Shown here piece after piece: positions 16,947 through 25,787 of a stretch of 64,000 nt of DNA (the first letter of the stretch is position 1; each line of letters begins with the position of its first letter). Location of the stretch: contig PGYL01000001.1 of NCBI GenBank assembly GCA_002839645.1, positions 40,710-104,709 on the forward strand, read 5' to 3'. The DNA comes from Methanomicrobiales archaeon HGW-Methanomicrobiales-2 (lineage in GTDB: Archaea > Halobacteriota > Methanomicrobia > Methanomicrobiales > Methanoculleaceae). Below the pieces are notes generated by a model. The model did no database searches. It was not told the DNA's origin and worked only from the letters and a program-made list of their open reading frames with translations. A program made the translations under genes and the position numbers.

Positions 16947-18680
16947 ATGGAGCAGTACTCACGGTTGACCAACATCGAGGTCGCGGCGATCCTCTACGAG
17001 GTCGCCGACCTCCTCGAGATCAAGGGCGTCCGGTTCAAGCCGCAGGCATACCGGCGGGCGGCGCAGGCGATCGAGACCTTGCCGGAGGATATCGGCATCA
17101 TTGCAAAGGAAGGAGACCTCGATGAGGTCCCCGGGGTCGGCAGGGGTATCGCCGGAAAGATCCAGGAGATCGTCGAGACCGGCAGCCTCGCGTATCTCGC
17201 TTCCTTACGCGAGGAACTCCCGGAGGGCGTGCAGCACCTGACCGGGATCGAGGGGATCGGGCCGAAGAAGGCGATCGCGCTCTCCCGGGAACTCGGTATC
17301 CGGACCGTCGACGACCTGGAGGCGGCGGCGTTGGCCGGCCGGATCCGCGACCTCCCTGGATTTGGGGAGAAGACCGAAGCGAACATCCTTGCGAGCATCC
17401 AGGTGAGCCGGACGGCAAAAGAGCGCCGGCTCCTCGGCTACATCCTGCCCGTCGCCCGGGATATCGAACGGCAGCTCGCGTCGCTCCCCTCTGTCGGGCA
17501 GGTGAGCCTCGCCGGATCGATACGCCGCAGAAAAGAGACGATCGGGGATGTCGACATCCTTGCGACCTCCTCGCGCCCTGAGGAGGTGATGGAGGTCTTT
17601 GCCACCCTCCCCGGGGTCTCGCGGGTCCTCGTCCGGGGGACGACGAAGACCTCGGTGGTGCTCGCGACCGGCATCCAGGTCGACCTCCGGGTGGTGGAGG
17701 ACGTCCACTTCGGGGCCGCTCTCCAGTACTTCACCGGGTCAAAGGAGCACAACATCGCGCTCAGGAAACTCGCCATCGCGAGGAACTGGCGGTTGAACGA
17801 GTACGGGCTCCTCGACCTCGCAAGCGGCCGGGCGGTCGCCGGCGAGGACGAGGCGGGGGTCTACCGGGCCCTCGATCTCGCCTGGATCGAGCCGGAACTC
17901 AGGGAGGACCGCGGCGAGCTTGAGGCCGCACGGGCCGGGACCCTGCCCGACCTCGTCAGCTACGACTCGATCCGGGGCGACCTCCACGTCCATACCCGCT
18001 GGAGCGAAGGCGCCCACTCCATCGAGGAGATGGCGGCGGCGGCGCAGGCGCTCGGCTACGAGTACATCGCCATCTGCGACCACGCAGAGACCCTCCACAT
18101 CGCCCACGGCCTCTCCCCAAAACGCCTGGCCGACCAGGTGCGTGAGATCGAGCGGATCAACCGGGCGGCTGAAGGCGACTTCACCGTCCTCTCCGGGACC
18201 GAGTGCAACATCGGCATGGACGGCACGATCGACCTCCCCGACAGCATCCTTGCCGACCTCGACGTGGTGGTCGCGAGCGTCCACTCCGGGTTCAAGCAGC
18301 CCGAGGGGGAGATGACGGAGCGGGTCATCACGGCGATGGGAAGCGAGCACGTCGATATCATCGGCCACCCGACGGGACGGATTCTTCTTGCGCGGGAGCC
18401 GTACCGGATCGATCTCGCTGCGGTCTTTGATGCCGCAGCAGCGCTCGGCACCCTGATGGAGATCAACGCGTTCCCGGGCAGGCTGGACCTCTCCGACGTC
18501 AACGCCCGTTCGGCCCGCGAGCATAACGTCCGGTTCTCGCTTGGTTCGGACGCGCACAACCGGGAGAACCTCCGGTACATGGAGTTCGGGGTCGCGACCG
18601 CCCGGCGGGGGTGGCTTACGCCGGACGATATCGTCAACACCCGCCCGCTTTCGGAGTTACCGGGGTTACTGAGGTCTTAG
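16947..18680 (+). CDS. polX: PolX-type DNA polymerase/3'-5' exonuclease with PHP domain
   Basis: A 577-residue family X polymerase of the bacterial/archaeal type. Residues 1-60 form the lyase-like helical domain; helix-hairpin-helix units follow (VPGVGRGIAGKIQEI; IEGIGPKKAIALSREL). The polymerase catalytic pair is seen in GDVDILAT, with a third acid in VDLRVV. The C-terminal PHP nuclease domain begins with GDLHVHTRWSEG and includes AICDHAE, ASVHSGF, IGHPTGR and SLGSDAH, so the metal site looks complete. The protein fills gaps in base-excision repair and trims 3' ends. It is coupled to the upstream ligase gene. Confidence 0.93.
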   Translation: MEQYSRLTNIEVAAILYEVADLLEIKGVRFKPQAYRRAAQAIETLPEDIGIIAKEGDLDEVPGVGRGIAGKIQEIVETGSLAYLASLREELPEGVQHLTGIEGIGPKKAIALSRELGIRTVDDLEAAALAGRIRDLPGFGEKTEANILASIQVSRTAKERRLLGYILPVARDIERQLASLPSVGQVSLAGSIRRRKETIGDVDILATSSRPEEVMEVFATLPGVSRVLVRGTTKTSVVLATGIQVDLRVVEDVHFGAALQYFTGSKEHNIALRKLAIARNWRLNEYGLLDLASGRAVAGEDEAGVYRALDLAWIEPELREDRGELEAARAGTLPDLVSYDSIRGDLHVHTRWSEGAHSIEEMAAAAQALGYEYIAICDHAETLHIAHGLSPKRLADQVREIERINRAAEGDFTVLSGTECNIGMDGTIDLPDSILADLDVVVASVHSGFKQPEGEMTERVITAMGSEHVDIIGHPTGRILLAREPYRIDLAAVFDAAAALGTLMEINAFPGRLDLSDVNARSAREHNVRFSLGSDAHNRENLRYMEFGVATARRGWLTPDDIVNTRPLSELPGLLRS

Positions 18681-18683
18681 GGA

Positions 18684-19139
18684 TTATCCGGTTGCCCGTT
18701 CCTGTCCGGCGCTGACGACATCCACGAGCTGGATCTCGAATATCAGGGGCTGCCCGGCCAGGGGATGGTTCGCGTCCAGCGTCACGGTCGATTCCGAGAC
18801 GTCGCTGACGACGACGACGGCTGCCTGGCCGTCAGGCTGCTGGACCTGGAGTTGCTGGCCCGGCTCGGGTTTGATCTCCTCGGGGAACTGCCCCCTGTCC
18901 ACCGTAAGCGTCATATCCTCGCGACGTGGGCCGTATGCCTCTTCGGGCGAGATCGTCGCGGTCTTCTTCTCGCCCGGTTCCATCCCGATTACGGCCTTCT
19001 CGAACCCCGGTATGATCTGCCCCTTGCCGATGGTGAACTCGATCGGTGCTTCTTCATCTGAGGTGTCAAAGACCGTGCCGTCTTCCAGCTTTCCGGTATA
19101 GTGTACCTTGACGGTATCGCCTTCCTTCGCCTGTGCCAT
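18684..19139 (-). CDS. FKBP-type peptidyl-prolyl isomerase, SlyD-like
   Basis: A 151-residue cytoplasmic isomerase and chaperone. The FKBP half (KEGDTVKVHYTGKLEDGTVF, IIPGFEKAVIGMEPGE, EEAYGP) carries an inserted flap domain (about residues 70-130), as in SlyD and short archaeal FKBPs; the tail NHPLAGQPLIFEIQLVDV closes the fold. The His-rich metal-binding tail of bacterial SlyD is missing. It converges on polX with only three bases between stops. Confidence 0.92.
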   Translation of the reverse strand: MAQAKEGDTVKVHYTGKLEDGTVFDTSDEEAPIEFTIGKGQIIPGFEKAVIGMEPGEKKTATISPEEAYGPRREDMTLTVDRGQFPEEIKPEPGQQLQVQQPDGQAAVVVVSDVSESTVTLDANHPLAGQPLIFEIQLVDVVSAGQERATG

Positions 19140-19283
19140 ACTGCTTCACCGGCGGGGTGGTGATCCCGGGTTCATATTTATGTGTGCCGGCCGGGCCCGG
19201 GCTGCCGGTGTTTGGCGCGATCTCCCGGCGTTCCGGGAGTTTGCAGGGAAGGGGAGGCGGTCCCCGGGCATGACTGCCTGCAA

Positions 19284-19563
19284 GTGGACCGTGGTGGCTA
19301 TCGCCATTGGGGAGGGGGTCTCCCCCTCCCCTGTCTCCATCCTACAAATAGACATGTAACCCCCACCTCGCCCGGCCTCCGGCCTCCTCCCCCTTCCTGC
19401 AGGGCGGGGGCAGTCATGGCGATAAGCGACGTTCCGACAGGAACGGAGCTCGAGCACCGCCAGGTGCGCAGCCCCATGGAAAGCCGGGCCCCGGGCTGCA
19501 ATCAATCGGGAACACCCGGATAGGATCTCAGATTATCAGTTGTTTCGTAGGGCACTACCCGGC
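19284..19563 (-). repeat. Dispersed ~290-bp element, copy 2 (inverted relative to copy 1)
   Basis: The reverse complement of this block follows copy 1 at 12257-12548 along its whole length, from TAGTGCCCTACGAAACAAC to ATAGCCACCACGGTCCAC. It keeps the hairpin motif at 19445-19469 and a longer G/C hairpin with arms GGGGAGGGGG and CCCCCTCCCC around 19310. It ends four bases from the stop of the fkbM-like gene and so may act as that gene's transcript end. The middle part differs most between copies, by small insertions. Confidence 0.75.
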
Positions 19564-19567
19564 TTTG

Positions 19568-20209
19568 TCACCTGCCGTTCTTCCGGACGGCGTGCAGGAC
19601 TCCCATCACGCCCTTCACGTCATAGCCGGGCGTCCGGTCGATCTCAAAATCGTAACGCTCCCCGATGTAGTCGAGGAGCGCCCTGCTCACCGGCCCCCCG
19701 ATCGGGGGCATGTGGAGCTCCATCTCGATGCGGCGCACTCCGTCGAGGTCTTCGGGCCGGATGGACCATTCCGCCCCCTCGCAGTCGCATTTCAGGAAGT
19801 CGCACCCTCCGGCCATGGCGGTGAACTCCCCCAGGGTATGGGTCGTCACGGTGACGGTCTCGCCCCCCCAGGCGATCCGCTCTGTGCCCCCGTCGCCGAG
19901 CGCCCCGCCGACCACCGTGACATTGGCGCCGTTCGTGCCGACGTTATCCCGGAGAGCCTCCGTGAGGACGGGTTCGACGGCCAGCACACGCCGCGACCGC
20001 CGGGCGGCACGGATGCAGAAAGCGCCCACGTTGGCCCCGATATCGAGGACGATATCATCCGGCCGGATGTCGTCGATGTGGTACTCGCCGATGATATAGA
20101 CCGCGTCGGCTCCCTGAGGCATCCTCCTGAAGGTTACGCCGTCGTGGGTGGTGACCGGAGGCGGGCACGGTAATTCGCCGCCCGGCACCAGGACGTGTTT
20201 TCTGAACAT
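19568..20209 (-). CDS. FkbM-family methyltransferase
   Basis: A 213-residue SAM-dependent methyltransferase with the FkbM layout: motif I VLDIGANVGAFCIRAAR near residue 55, the acidic VEPV after it, the FLKCDCEGAEWSI segment typical of FkbM enzymes, and a C-terminal strand pair. Such enzymes O-methylate sugars, lipids or polyketides; the substrate is not indicated. It stands alone with the dispersed element immediately downstream and is divergent from the trehalose-synthase-type gene. Confidence 0.82.
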   Translation of the reverse strand: MFRKHVLVPGGELPCPPPVTTHDGVTFRRMPQGADAVYIIGEYHIDDIRPDDIVLDIGANVGAFCIRAARRSRRVLAVEPVLTEALRDNVGTNGANVTVVGGALGDGGTERIAWGGETVTVTTHTLGEFTAMAGGCDFLKCDCEGAEWSIRPEDLDGVRRIEMELHMPPIGGPVSRALLDYIGERYDFEIDRTPGYDVKGVMGVLHAVRKNGR

Positions 20210-20527
20210 GACTCCGGATAACGTTAGGATTTTGGCCTATTTGGGCGTTTCTCTCCCGGATTCCGGTGGCGCTTTCTCCTATCGGAGCCCTTGCGCTCCC
20301 CCGTCCTGGAGCGTCCGGAGGGCTCAGAATCCTGTCACGTTATTAACTCTTTTCGCCTTGTTCGTCCGGAAGTTGCACGGCCCGAATCCACATCTGACAC
20401 ATATACGTGGCTTTATGAGTGGAAAAACCCGAAAAAAGATTTATTTTCCTATAAATATATTTATCAATGAGTGGGTACAGATGCTGTATGTAGTAAGTCT
20501 ACAGAATCTTTTGAGGGGAGAACTGCG
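20210..20527. promoter_or_regulatory. Promoter region of the trehalose-synthase-type gene
   Basis: The gap between divergent genes ends in an AT-rich block. CCTATAAATATATTTA at 20449-20464 is a strong archaeal TATA-box candidate and would give a leader of about 40 bases to the ATG at 20528. GAGGGGAGAAC just upstream of that ATG is a good ribosome binding site. The left half has no feature I can name. Confidence 0.55.
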
Positions 20528-21787
20528 ATGGCGTACATGGATGGAATAACCTGCATTTGCGATAACGGCCGGACGCTCGAGGACCACCGGCCTATCGTCG
20601 GCGACGATGTCATCTCCGGGATCTACCGCAAGGCGGCGAGTCTTCAGGGGAAGCGTGTCCTCCACGTGAACTCGACCTACCAGAGCGGTGGTGTAGCGGA
20701 GATGATCATTTCGCTGGTTCCGCTCATGAACGACGTCGGGATCAAGACCCAGTGGAACATCTTGAACGGCGACGGCGACTTCTTCGCCATCACCAAGAAC
20801 TTCCATAACGCGCTCCAGGGGCAGGCTGTCGCGTTCTCGGACGAAGAGAAAGGGCTCTACGTCAGGACAAACGAGTCCTTCTCGGGGAAGATGGAGATCG
20901 ACCAGGACCTGGTGGTCATCCACGACCCGCAGCCCCTGCCCCTGATCCGGTTCTACAACAAGACCCAGCCCTGGGTCTGGCGGTGCCACGTCGACCTCTC
21001 GAACCCGAACGCGGACCTCTGGGAGTTCCTCAAGGACTTTGTACTGGACTACGACCGGATGGTCATCTCGCACGAAGAGTACCGGCGCCGGGGGATGCCG
21101 ATGGAGCAGTGGATCTGCCGGCCGGCGATCGACCCGCTCTCAGAGAAGAACCGCGACCTCTCCGAAGGCGAGATCGCAGGCCTTCTCGCGAAGTACGGCG
21201 TGCCGACCGACAAGCCGCTGATCACCCAGATCTCACGGTTCGACAAGTGGAAGGACCCCGAAGGCGTCGTCGAGGTCTTTGCCCGGGTGCGCGAGCACGT
21301 CGACTGCAGGCTGGTCCTCTGCGGGAGCATGGCTCCCGACGACCCCGAAGGCTGGGCAATCTACCGGGGGGTCGAAGAGAAGGCACGGGCCTTCATCGAT
21401 GCTGGCGATGTCATCCTGATCACCGCCGAGGACCACCTGCTGGTCAACGCCCTGCAGCGGGCCTCCGCCGTCATCCTCCAGAAATCCCTCCGCGAGGGGT
21501 TCGGCCTGACGGTCACCGAGGGGCTCTGGAAGGGGCAGCCGGTCATCGCGTCCCGTGTCGGGGGCATACCGCTCCAGATCGAGGACGGCGAGACCGGATT
21601 CCTCCTCGAGCCGACCGACACCGACGGGTTTGCCTGGAGGGTCCGGCAGGTCCTCGAGAACCCGGAACTCGGGGAGCAGCTCGGGCGGGCCGGCAAAGAG
21701 CATGTCCGGCAGAACTTCCTGATCACCCGGCTCCTCACCGACTACCTGGATATGCTCAACGCAGAACTCGTGCCCCAGAACACCTGA
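20528..21787 (+). CDS. treT: Trehalose glycosyltransferring synthase-type glycosyltransferase
   Basis: A 419-residue GT4-family glycosyltransferase closest in pattern to TreT, which joins NDP-glucose and glucose into trehalose, a compatible solute. The sequence shows HVNSTYQSGGVAEMI near the N-terminus, the central HDPQPLPLI and WRCHVDLSNPN loops, the sugar-nucleotide site QISRFDKWKDPEGV, and the retaining-GT E-x7-E element in SLREGFGLTVTEGLWKG. An upstream in-frame codon at 20471 was rejected for the ATG at 20528 with its ribosome site. No other trehalose gene is adjacent. Substrate assignment rests on family likeness. Confidence 0.85.
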   Translation: MAYMDGITCICDNGRTLEDHRPIVGDDVISGIYRKAASLQGKRVLHVNSTYQSGGVAEMIISLVPLMNDVGIKTQWNILNGDGDFFAITKNFHNALQGQAVAFSDEEKGLYVRTNESFSGKMEIDQDLVVIHDPQPLPLIRFYNKTQPWVWRCHVDLSNPNADLWEFLKDFVLDYDRMVISHEEYRRRGMPMEQWICRPAIDPLSEKNRDLSEGEIAGLLAKYGVPTDKPLITQISRFDKWKDPEGVVEVFARVREHVDCRLVLCGSMAPDDPEGWAIYRGVEEKARAFIDAGDVILITAEDHLLVNALQRASAVILQKSLREGFGLTVTEGLWKGQPVIASRVGGIPLQIEDGETGFLLEPTDTDGFAWRVRQVLENPELGEQLGRAGKEHVRQNFLITRLLTDYLDMLNAELVPQNT

Positions 21788-22403
21788 AAAAAGTATACAT
21801 TCTCAATAGAGCATCGGCGGGTGGGACCGTGCACAAGCGATCTCACGGCCCCCCGGTTGCCCGGCAACTCTGGGCGCCTATTTCCGGGCACCCGGTTTTC
21901 CGGAGGAGGACGCTTCGGGTCGCCCCGTCACGTCCTCTGATGCAGGGCGGGTTGGCACAGACGGCTGGCTGAGAACCCGGGCAGGAGTTTGCAGCACACC
22001 TTCTTGTGTATATACTATTTTGTGAATATGCGGGTCACAGGGCAGATTTTCCTGAATATTTTTGATGGCGATGAGACTCCGGAAGTTTTAGAACATTGTA
22101 CTCATACCAGTTGACTCCACCACCCCCAGGCGATGTAGAATACACATCGGCCTATATAATTGTTTCTCCCGGGAGGGACCGGTGCCGCTACCCAGGAGTA
22201 TCCGCCGCACCCCTGAGTTATCGTGAGGTACTCCAACCTGCTGGCAGGCGAGGAGGTTCTCGTTTCTGGAAAAACGTTTTAGATGCGTGGCGGTCGGGTT
22301 CCGCGGCCCCTCTGGTGCGGCTCAAGTCTTCCGGTGCGTTGCACCGGCTAAATAAAAAAGGATCTCGCAAGCCGGCTCTGCCTGCAGCCGGCCTGTATGG
22401 CTC
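21788..22403. other. Gene-free stretch after treT
   Basis: About 615 bases without a convincing gene. At 21976-22006, GGGCAGGAGTTTGCAGCACACCTTC partly resembles the dispersed hairpin motif found at 29782 and 62543, but its second arm has decayed. AT-rich spots occur near 22010 and 22150 (CCTATATAATTG). An open frame at 22096-22530 runs into the opposite helicase gene and has no protein-like features. Confidence 0.4.
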
Positions 22404-24002
22404 TTACCGTCTGTTCGGAGATCCGATGACCTCGATCGGCTGGGTCAGTCTGACTCTCGCGATGGTCTTTCCTTTCATCCCTTCGACGATCTGTTCGACG
22501 GCATCAGAGGGCACGTCGACGGTGGAGTAGGTCTCGTAGATGTTGATTGCACCGATGACGCTGCCGGGGATCCCGGTCTCGCCCGCGAGTGCGCCGACAA
22601 TATCCTTGGGCCTGATCTGGTGCTCTCTCCCGAGCGGGATCCTCAGGAGAGCCAGCCCCTGGGACGGCATGAGTTCCTGTGGCTGACCCTGGCCCCTGTC
22701 GACCGATCCGGCCCCGGCGAGTTCCAGTTTCAGGAGGGCAGCGGCAACATCGAGCGCCGTGTAGTCGTCGGATACGATCCGCTCGATGAGCGTCGCATAG
22801 TGATCGAGGCCGCCTTCGTCTATGCTCTGCTGCACCCGCTCGATGAGTTTCCGGGTCCGGGTCTCTTCGACGTCTCCCTGTGTCGGGAGCGGGATACGGG
22901 CGATCTTGATCTTGGTGTAGTCCTGGATCGTCCGGAGCTTGAAGTACTCTTTTGGGCCAACGAACGTGATAGCCCGTCCGGCGCGTCCGGCACGTGCCGT
23001 CCGGCCGATGCGGTGGATGTAGTAGTCGATATCCTGGGGGACATCGTAGTTGATGACTAAGTCGACGTCCTCGACGTCGATACCCCGTGCAGCGACATCG
23101 GTTGCGACGAGCATATCGATGTTTCCTGCACGGAACTTTGCCATCACCCGGTCCCGGAGGGTCTGTTTCATGTCCCCGTGGAGGCCTTCGGCGAAGTACC
23201 CCCGGGCCTGGAGGTGGGTGGTCAGGTCATCGACACCCCTCTTCGTGTTCGAGAAGATCAGCGTCAGTTCCGGGTCGTACATATCGAGCAGCCGGGTGAG
23301 GATCTCCATTCTGTCCCTGCTCCGTACCTCGAGGTAGAGCTGCTCGACCTGCGGGACGGTCACTTCCCGGCGTGCGACCGAGATGAACTCGGGGTCCTTC
23401 TGGAACTTCTTTGAGATCTCGAGGATGGGTCTTGGGAGCGTGGCCGAGAAGAGGACCGTCTGGCGGTTCTGCGGGGTCTCGTCAAGGATCTTCTCGATAT
23501 CCTCCCGGAATCCCATGTCCAGCATCTGGTCCGCCTCATCGAGGACGACAAGCTTCACCCCGGCAAACGAGACGGTCCCGCGGTCGAGGTGGTCGAGCAC
23601 CCGTCCGGGAGTCCCGACGACAACCTGGACGCCGCGCTGCAGCGCCCGGAGCTGCCGGTCGATCGGCTGGCCGCCGTAGATCGGGAGGATGTTGATGCCC
23701 CGGTGGTACTTCGCCAGGCGGGCGAACTCCTCAGCGGTCTGGATGGCGAGTTCCCGGGGGGGGGAGAGGACGAGGACCTGTGTCTCCCTGCTGTCGGGGT
23801 CGACACGCTCGATCGCCGGAACGCCGAACGCTGCTGTCTTTCCGGTCCCGGTCTGTGCCTGGCCGGTCACGTCGCGTCCTTCGAGTATCGCTGGTATTGT
23901 GCTTATCTGGATGGGCGTAGGCTCCTCAAAGCCCATTTCTTCTATCGCCCGAAGCGCCTTTTGCGAGATATTAAAATCCTTAAAGGTAATATTGTTCTCC
24001 AT
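22404..24002 (-). CDS. DEAD-box RNA helicase with DbpA-type RNA-binding tail
   Basis: A 532-residue ATP-dependent RNA helicase. Core motifs appear in order: Q motif PTPIQISTIP, Walker A AQTGTGKT (about 49-56), motif Ia as SPPRELA (more often TPTRELA), the DEAD box in VVLDEADQMLDMGF, SAT in LFSATLPRP, and motif VI HRIGRTARAGR. After a linker (about 385-450), the C-terminal 75 residues form a DbpA/CsdA-type RNA-binding domain (KDIVGALAGETGIPGSVIG). Such proteins unwind ribosomal or mRNA structures, often in the cold. It is monocistronic. Confidence 0.93.
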   Translation of the reverse strand: MENNITFKDFNISQKALRAIEEMGFEEPTPIQISTIPAILEGRDVTGQAQTGTGKTAAFGVPAIERVDPDSRETQVLVLSPPRELAIQTAEEFARLAKYHRGINILPIYGGQPIDRQLRALQRGVQVVVGTPGRVLDHLDRGTVSFAGVKLVVLDEADQMLDMGFREDIEKILDETPQNRQTVLFSATLPRPILEISKKFQKDPEFISVARREVTVPQVEQLYLEVRSRDRMEILTRLLDMYDPELTLIFSNTKRGVDDLTTHLQARGYFAEGLHGDMKQTLRDRVMAKFRAGNIDMLVATDVAARGIDVEDVDLVINYDVPQDIDYYIHRIGRTARAGRAGRAITFVGPKEYFKLRTIQDYTKIKIARIPLPTQGDVEETRTRKLIERVQQSIDEGGLDHYATLIERIVSDDYTALDVAAALLKLELAGAGSVDRGQGQPQELMPSQGLALLRIPLGREHQIRPKDIVGALAGETGIPGSVIGAINIYETYSTVDVPSDAVEQIVEGMKGKTIARVRLTQPIEVIGSPNRR

Positions 24003-24140
24003 TCATTCACCTCTTGGTGCTGCTACTTCTTTATATGTCGTATCCATGTGGCTTTTCAGATCCTCCGCCGGGGTCGGGAGATCTGTTCTGCACTCAGGCG
24101 CCCGCCAACGTATAACCGTTCTGCAGGTGAACCTACAGGG

Positions 24141-24881
24141 ATGAATCGCCGGCATTCCCCCACAATGAGCGCCGAAAGCGTTGCGGAGGTCTACCGCCGC
24201 TACGCTGCCGCGCGGCCGGAGTACCGCGGGGTCCTCCTCCCCGGACTCCTGCCGCACGACGCCTGCGCGGCAGACCGTCGCAGGCCCGACCGCGTAACGG
24301 TCCTCTTCATCGCCGAGTCTCCGCCCTGGACCGCCGGCCGGCGCGAAGTTGCCGGACCTTCCGACTGCTTAAGTCCCGACTACCCCTACTTCTGGAACGA
24401 CCGCTACGACGCGGTGCGCCGGCCCGGCGCCGGGCCGCTCTCCCGCGGGCTTGCGGAGAACCTCTTCCTGCTGCTTGGCCTCGACGGGGAGTCGCGCCGG
24501 GAGAACCTCGACCTCTTCGCCAGGAACTTCTTCCTCGTCGACACGGTCAGGTGCGTCTTCCGGAAGAACCGGAAGGCAGCTATCCCAAACGACCTCATCC
24601 GGATGAGCGCCCAGGAGATCCTCGGCCCGGAGATCGCCGGTCTCGCCCCTGATTACATCGTCGCTCTCGGGAACACGGCGCTTGCCGGCCTATCCGAGAT
24701 CGAGCCCTACGCGACCGCTCTTTCCGGCATAGGGAAGATCACGGAGATCCCGGGAGGCCTGCGGGAGAGCCTCTTTTTAGAGAGCCGCCTCCTCTGCATG
24801 CCGTACCCGGGCGGGCGCAACCGGCGCTACCTCGATACGATCGAGTCAGGCTTTGAACTCATCAGGGACCTTACGGTATGA
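24141..24881 (+). CDS. Uracil-DNA-glycosylase-superfamily-like protein (tentative)
   Basis: A 246-residue protein (an ATG at 24165 is an alternative start). VTVLFIAESPPW resembles the first strand and catalytic loop of the UDG superfamily, NFFLVDTVRC the second core strand, DYIVALGNTAL the third, and RLLCMPYPGGRNRR sits where the superfamily's closing H-P-S motif would be. The catalytic Asp or Asn is not clear, and the His is replaced by Tyr-Pro, so activity is uncertain. Relatives occur in many methanogens as hypothetical proteins. It is divergent from the DEAD-box gene. Confidence 0.5.
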   Translation: MNRRHSPTMSAESVAEVYRRYAAARPEYRGVLLPGLLPHDACAADRRRPDRVTVLFIAESPPWTAGRREVAGPSDCLSPDYPYFWNDRYDAVRRPGAGPLSRGLAENLFLLLGLDGESRRENLDLFARNFFLVDTVRCVFRKNRKAAIPNDLIRMSAQEILGPEIAGLAPDYIVALGNTALAGLSEIEPYATALSGIGKITEIPGGLRESLFLESRLLCMPYPGGRNRRYLDTIESGFELIRDLTV

Positions 24882-24914
24882 CGGGTCCCTCAAAAAGTCC
24901 GCCTGCATCGCCGC

Positions 24915-25613
24915 CTACCCGGCGAGCTTCCTCTTTCCTTCCTCGTACAACTCTTCCTTCTGCTTACGGAGTTTCGCGGCCATCTCCTGCTCTTCGGGGC
25001 TCCCCTTATCTTCGATCTGGATCTTCTGCGCTGCTTTTTGTATGTCGTGGGGGCTTGAGTACCCGGATGGTTTCACCTTCTCCCTGTCCTCCCGGTACTC
25101 CTCCTCGATCTGCTGCCGGCGCATCTCTGCAGTCGCTCCGGCCGATCTGGCCTCTCCAGCCACCGGGATCTCCTTGCCGCGGGCCTCCGTCACCTTCTTC
25201 AGCCGCACCTCGAGGACGCCGTTCTTGAAGGTGGCGTGTGCCTCCTCGCCCCGGACGTCGGTGGGGAGGGAGACGGTCCGGGAGATTGCGCCGACCCTCC
25301 GCTCCCGCACGTGGTATCCGGCCTGCTCCTCCTCTTTCATCTCCTCCCGCCGTGCGGTGATCCGCAGCGTCCTCGGGTCGATAAGCCGGACCGCTATGCC
25401 CTGCCTATCCACGCCGGGGAGGTCGGCAACGACCACGACGTCTGCGTCGTGTTCCATGACGTCGACCACCGCTCCGGTGCCGCCGCCGGGCAGGGGCACC
25501 TGCTGTGCGGCTCCCGAGACGCGCTCCATCACCTCACCAAACTGCTTCTGCATATTCCCAAGCATCTCGTCGAATTCGCTCCAGAATTCGCTTGACGATC
25601 TTCTCCATGCCAT
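24915..25613 (-). CDS. Hsp20/alpha-crystallin chaperone with long charged tail
   Basis: A 232-residue small heat-shock protein. The alpha-crystallin core (about 45-155) includes VVVVADLPGVDRQGIAVRL and the late FKNGVLEVRLKKV strand. Unusually, about 80 further residues form a highly charged, probably helical tail (EMRRQQIEEEYREDREKVK, ending EELYEEGKRKLAG), where the family normally ends in a short I-x-I tail. The tail might tune oligomer size or client binding. The ATG at 25613 is chosen for family fit; the frame extends 20 codons upstream. Confidence 0.88.
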   Translation of the reverse strand: MAWRRSSSEFWSEFDEMLGNMQKQFGEVMERVSGAAQQVPLPGGGTGAVVDVMEHDADVVVVADLPGVDRQGIAVRLIDPRTLRITARREEMKEEEQAGYHVRERRVGAISRTVSLPTDVRGEEAHATFKNGVLEVRLKKVTEARGKEIPVAGEARSAGATAEMRRQQIEEEYREDREKVKPSGYSSPHDIQKAAQKIQIEDKGSPEEQEMAAKLRKQKEELYEEGKRKLAG

Positions 25614-25787
25614 GGTTACTCCTGCCTCACTGTTCTGCAGTATCGGCAGGCTCTCAGGGTGTGAACACTTCATATATGTTCCTGTGCGGGCCCCCCCTGT
25701 CGGAATGACGGCGGTTTAGCGGGTTGCTCCGGGGCTCCCGGTCGCCCCCAAGGTTACATATAGGGGGAGTCTCCAGTGGGCGGTGTT

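Noticed and set aside
22096..22530. Plus-strand frame in the gap after treT
   Set aside because: It runs into the helicase gene on the other strand and looks like random sequence.
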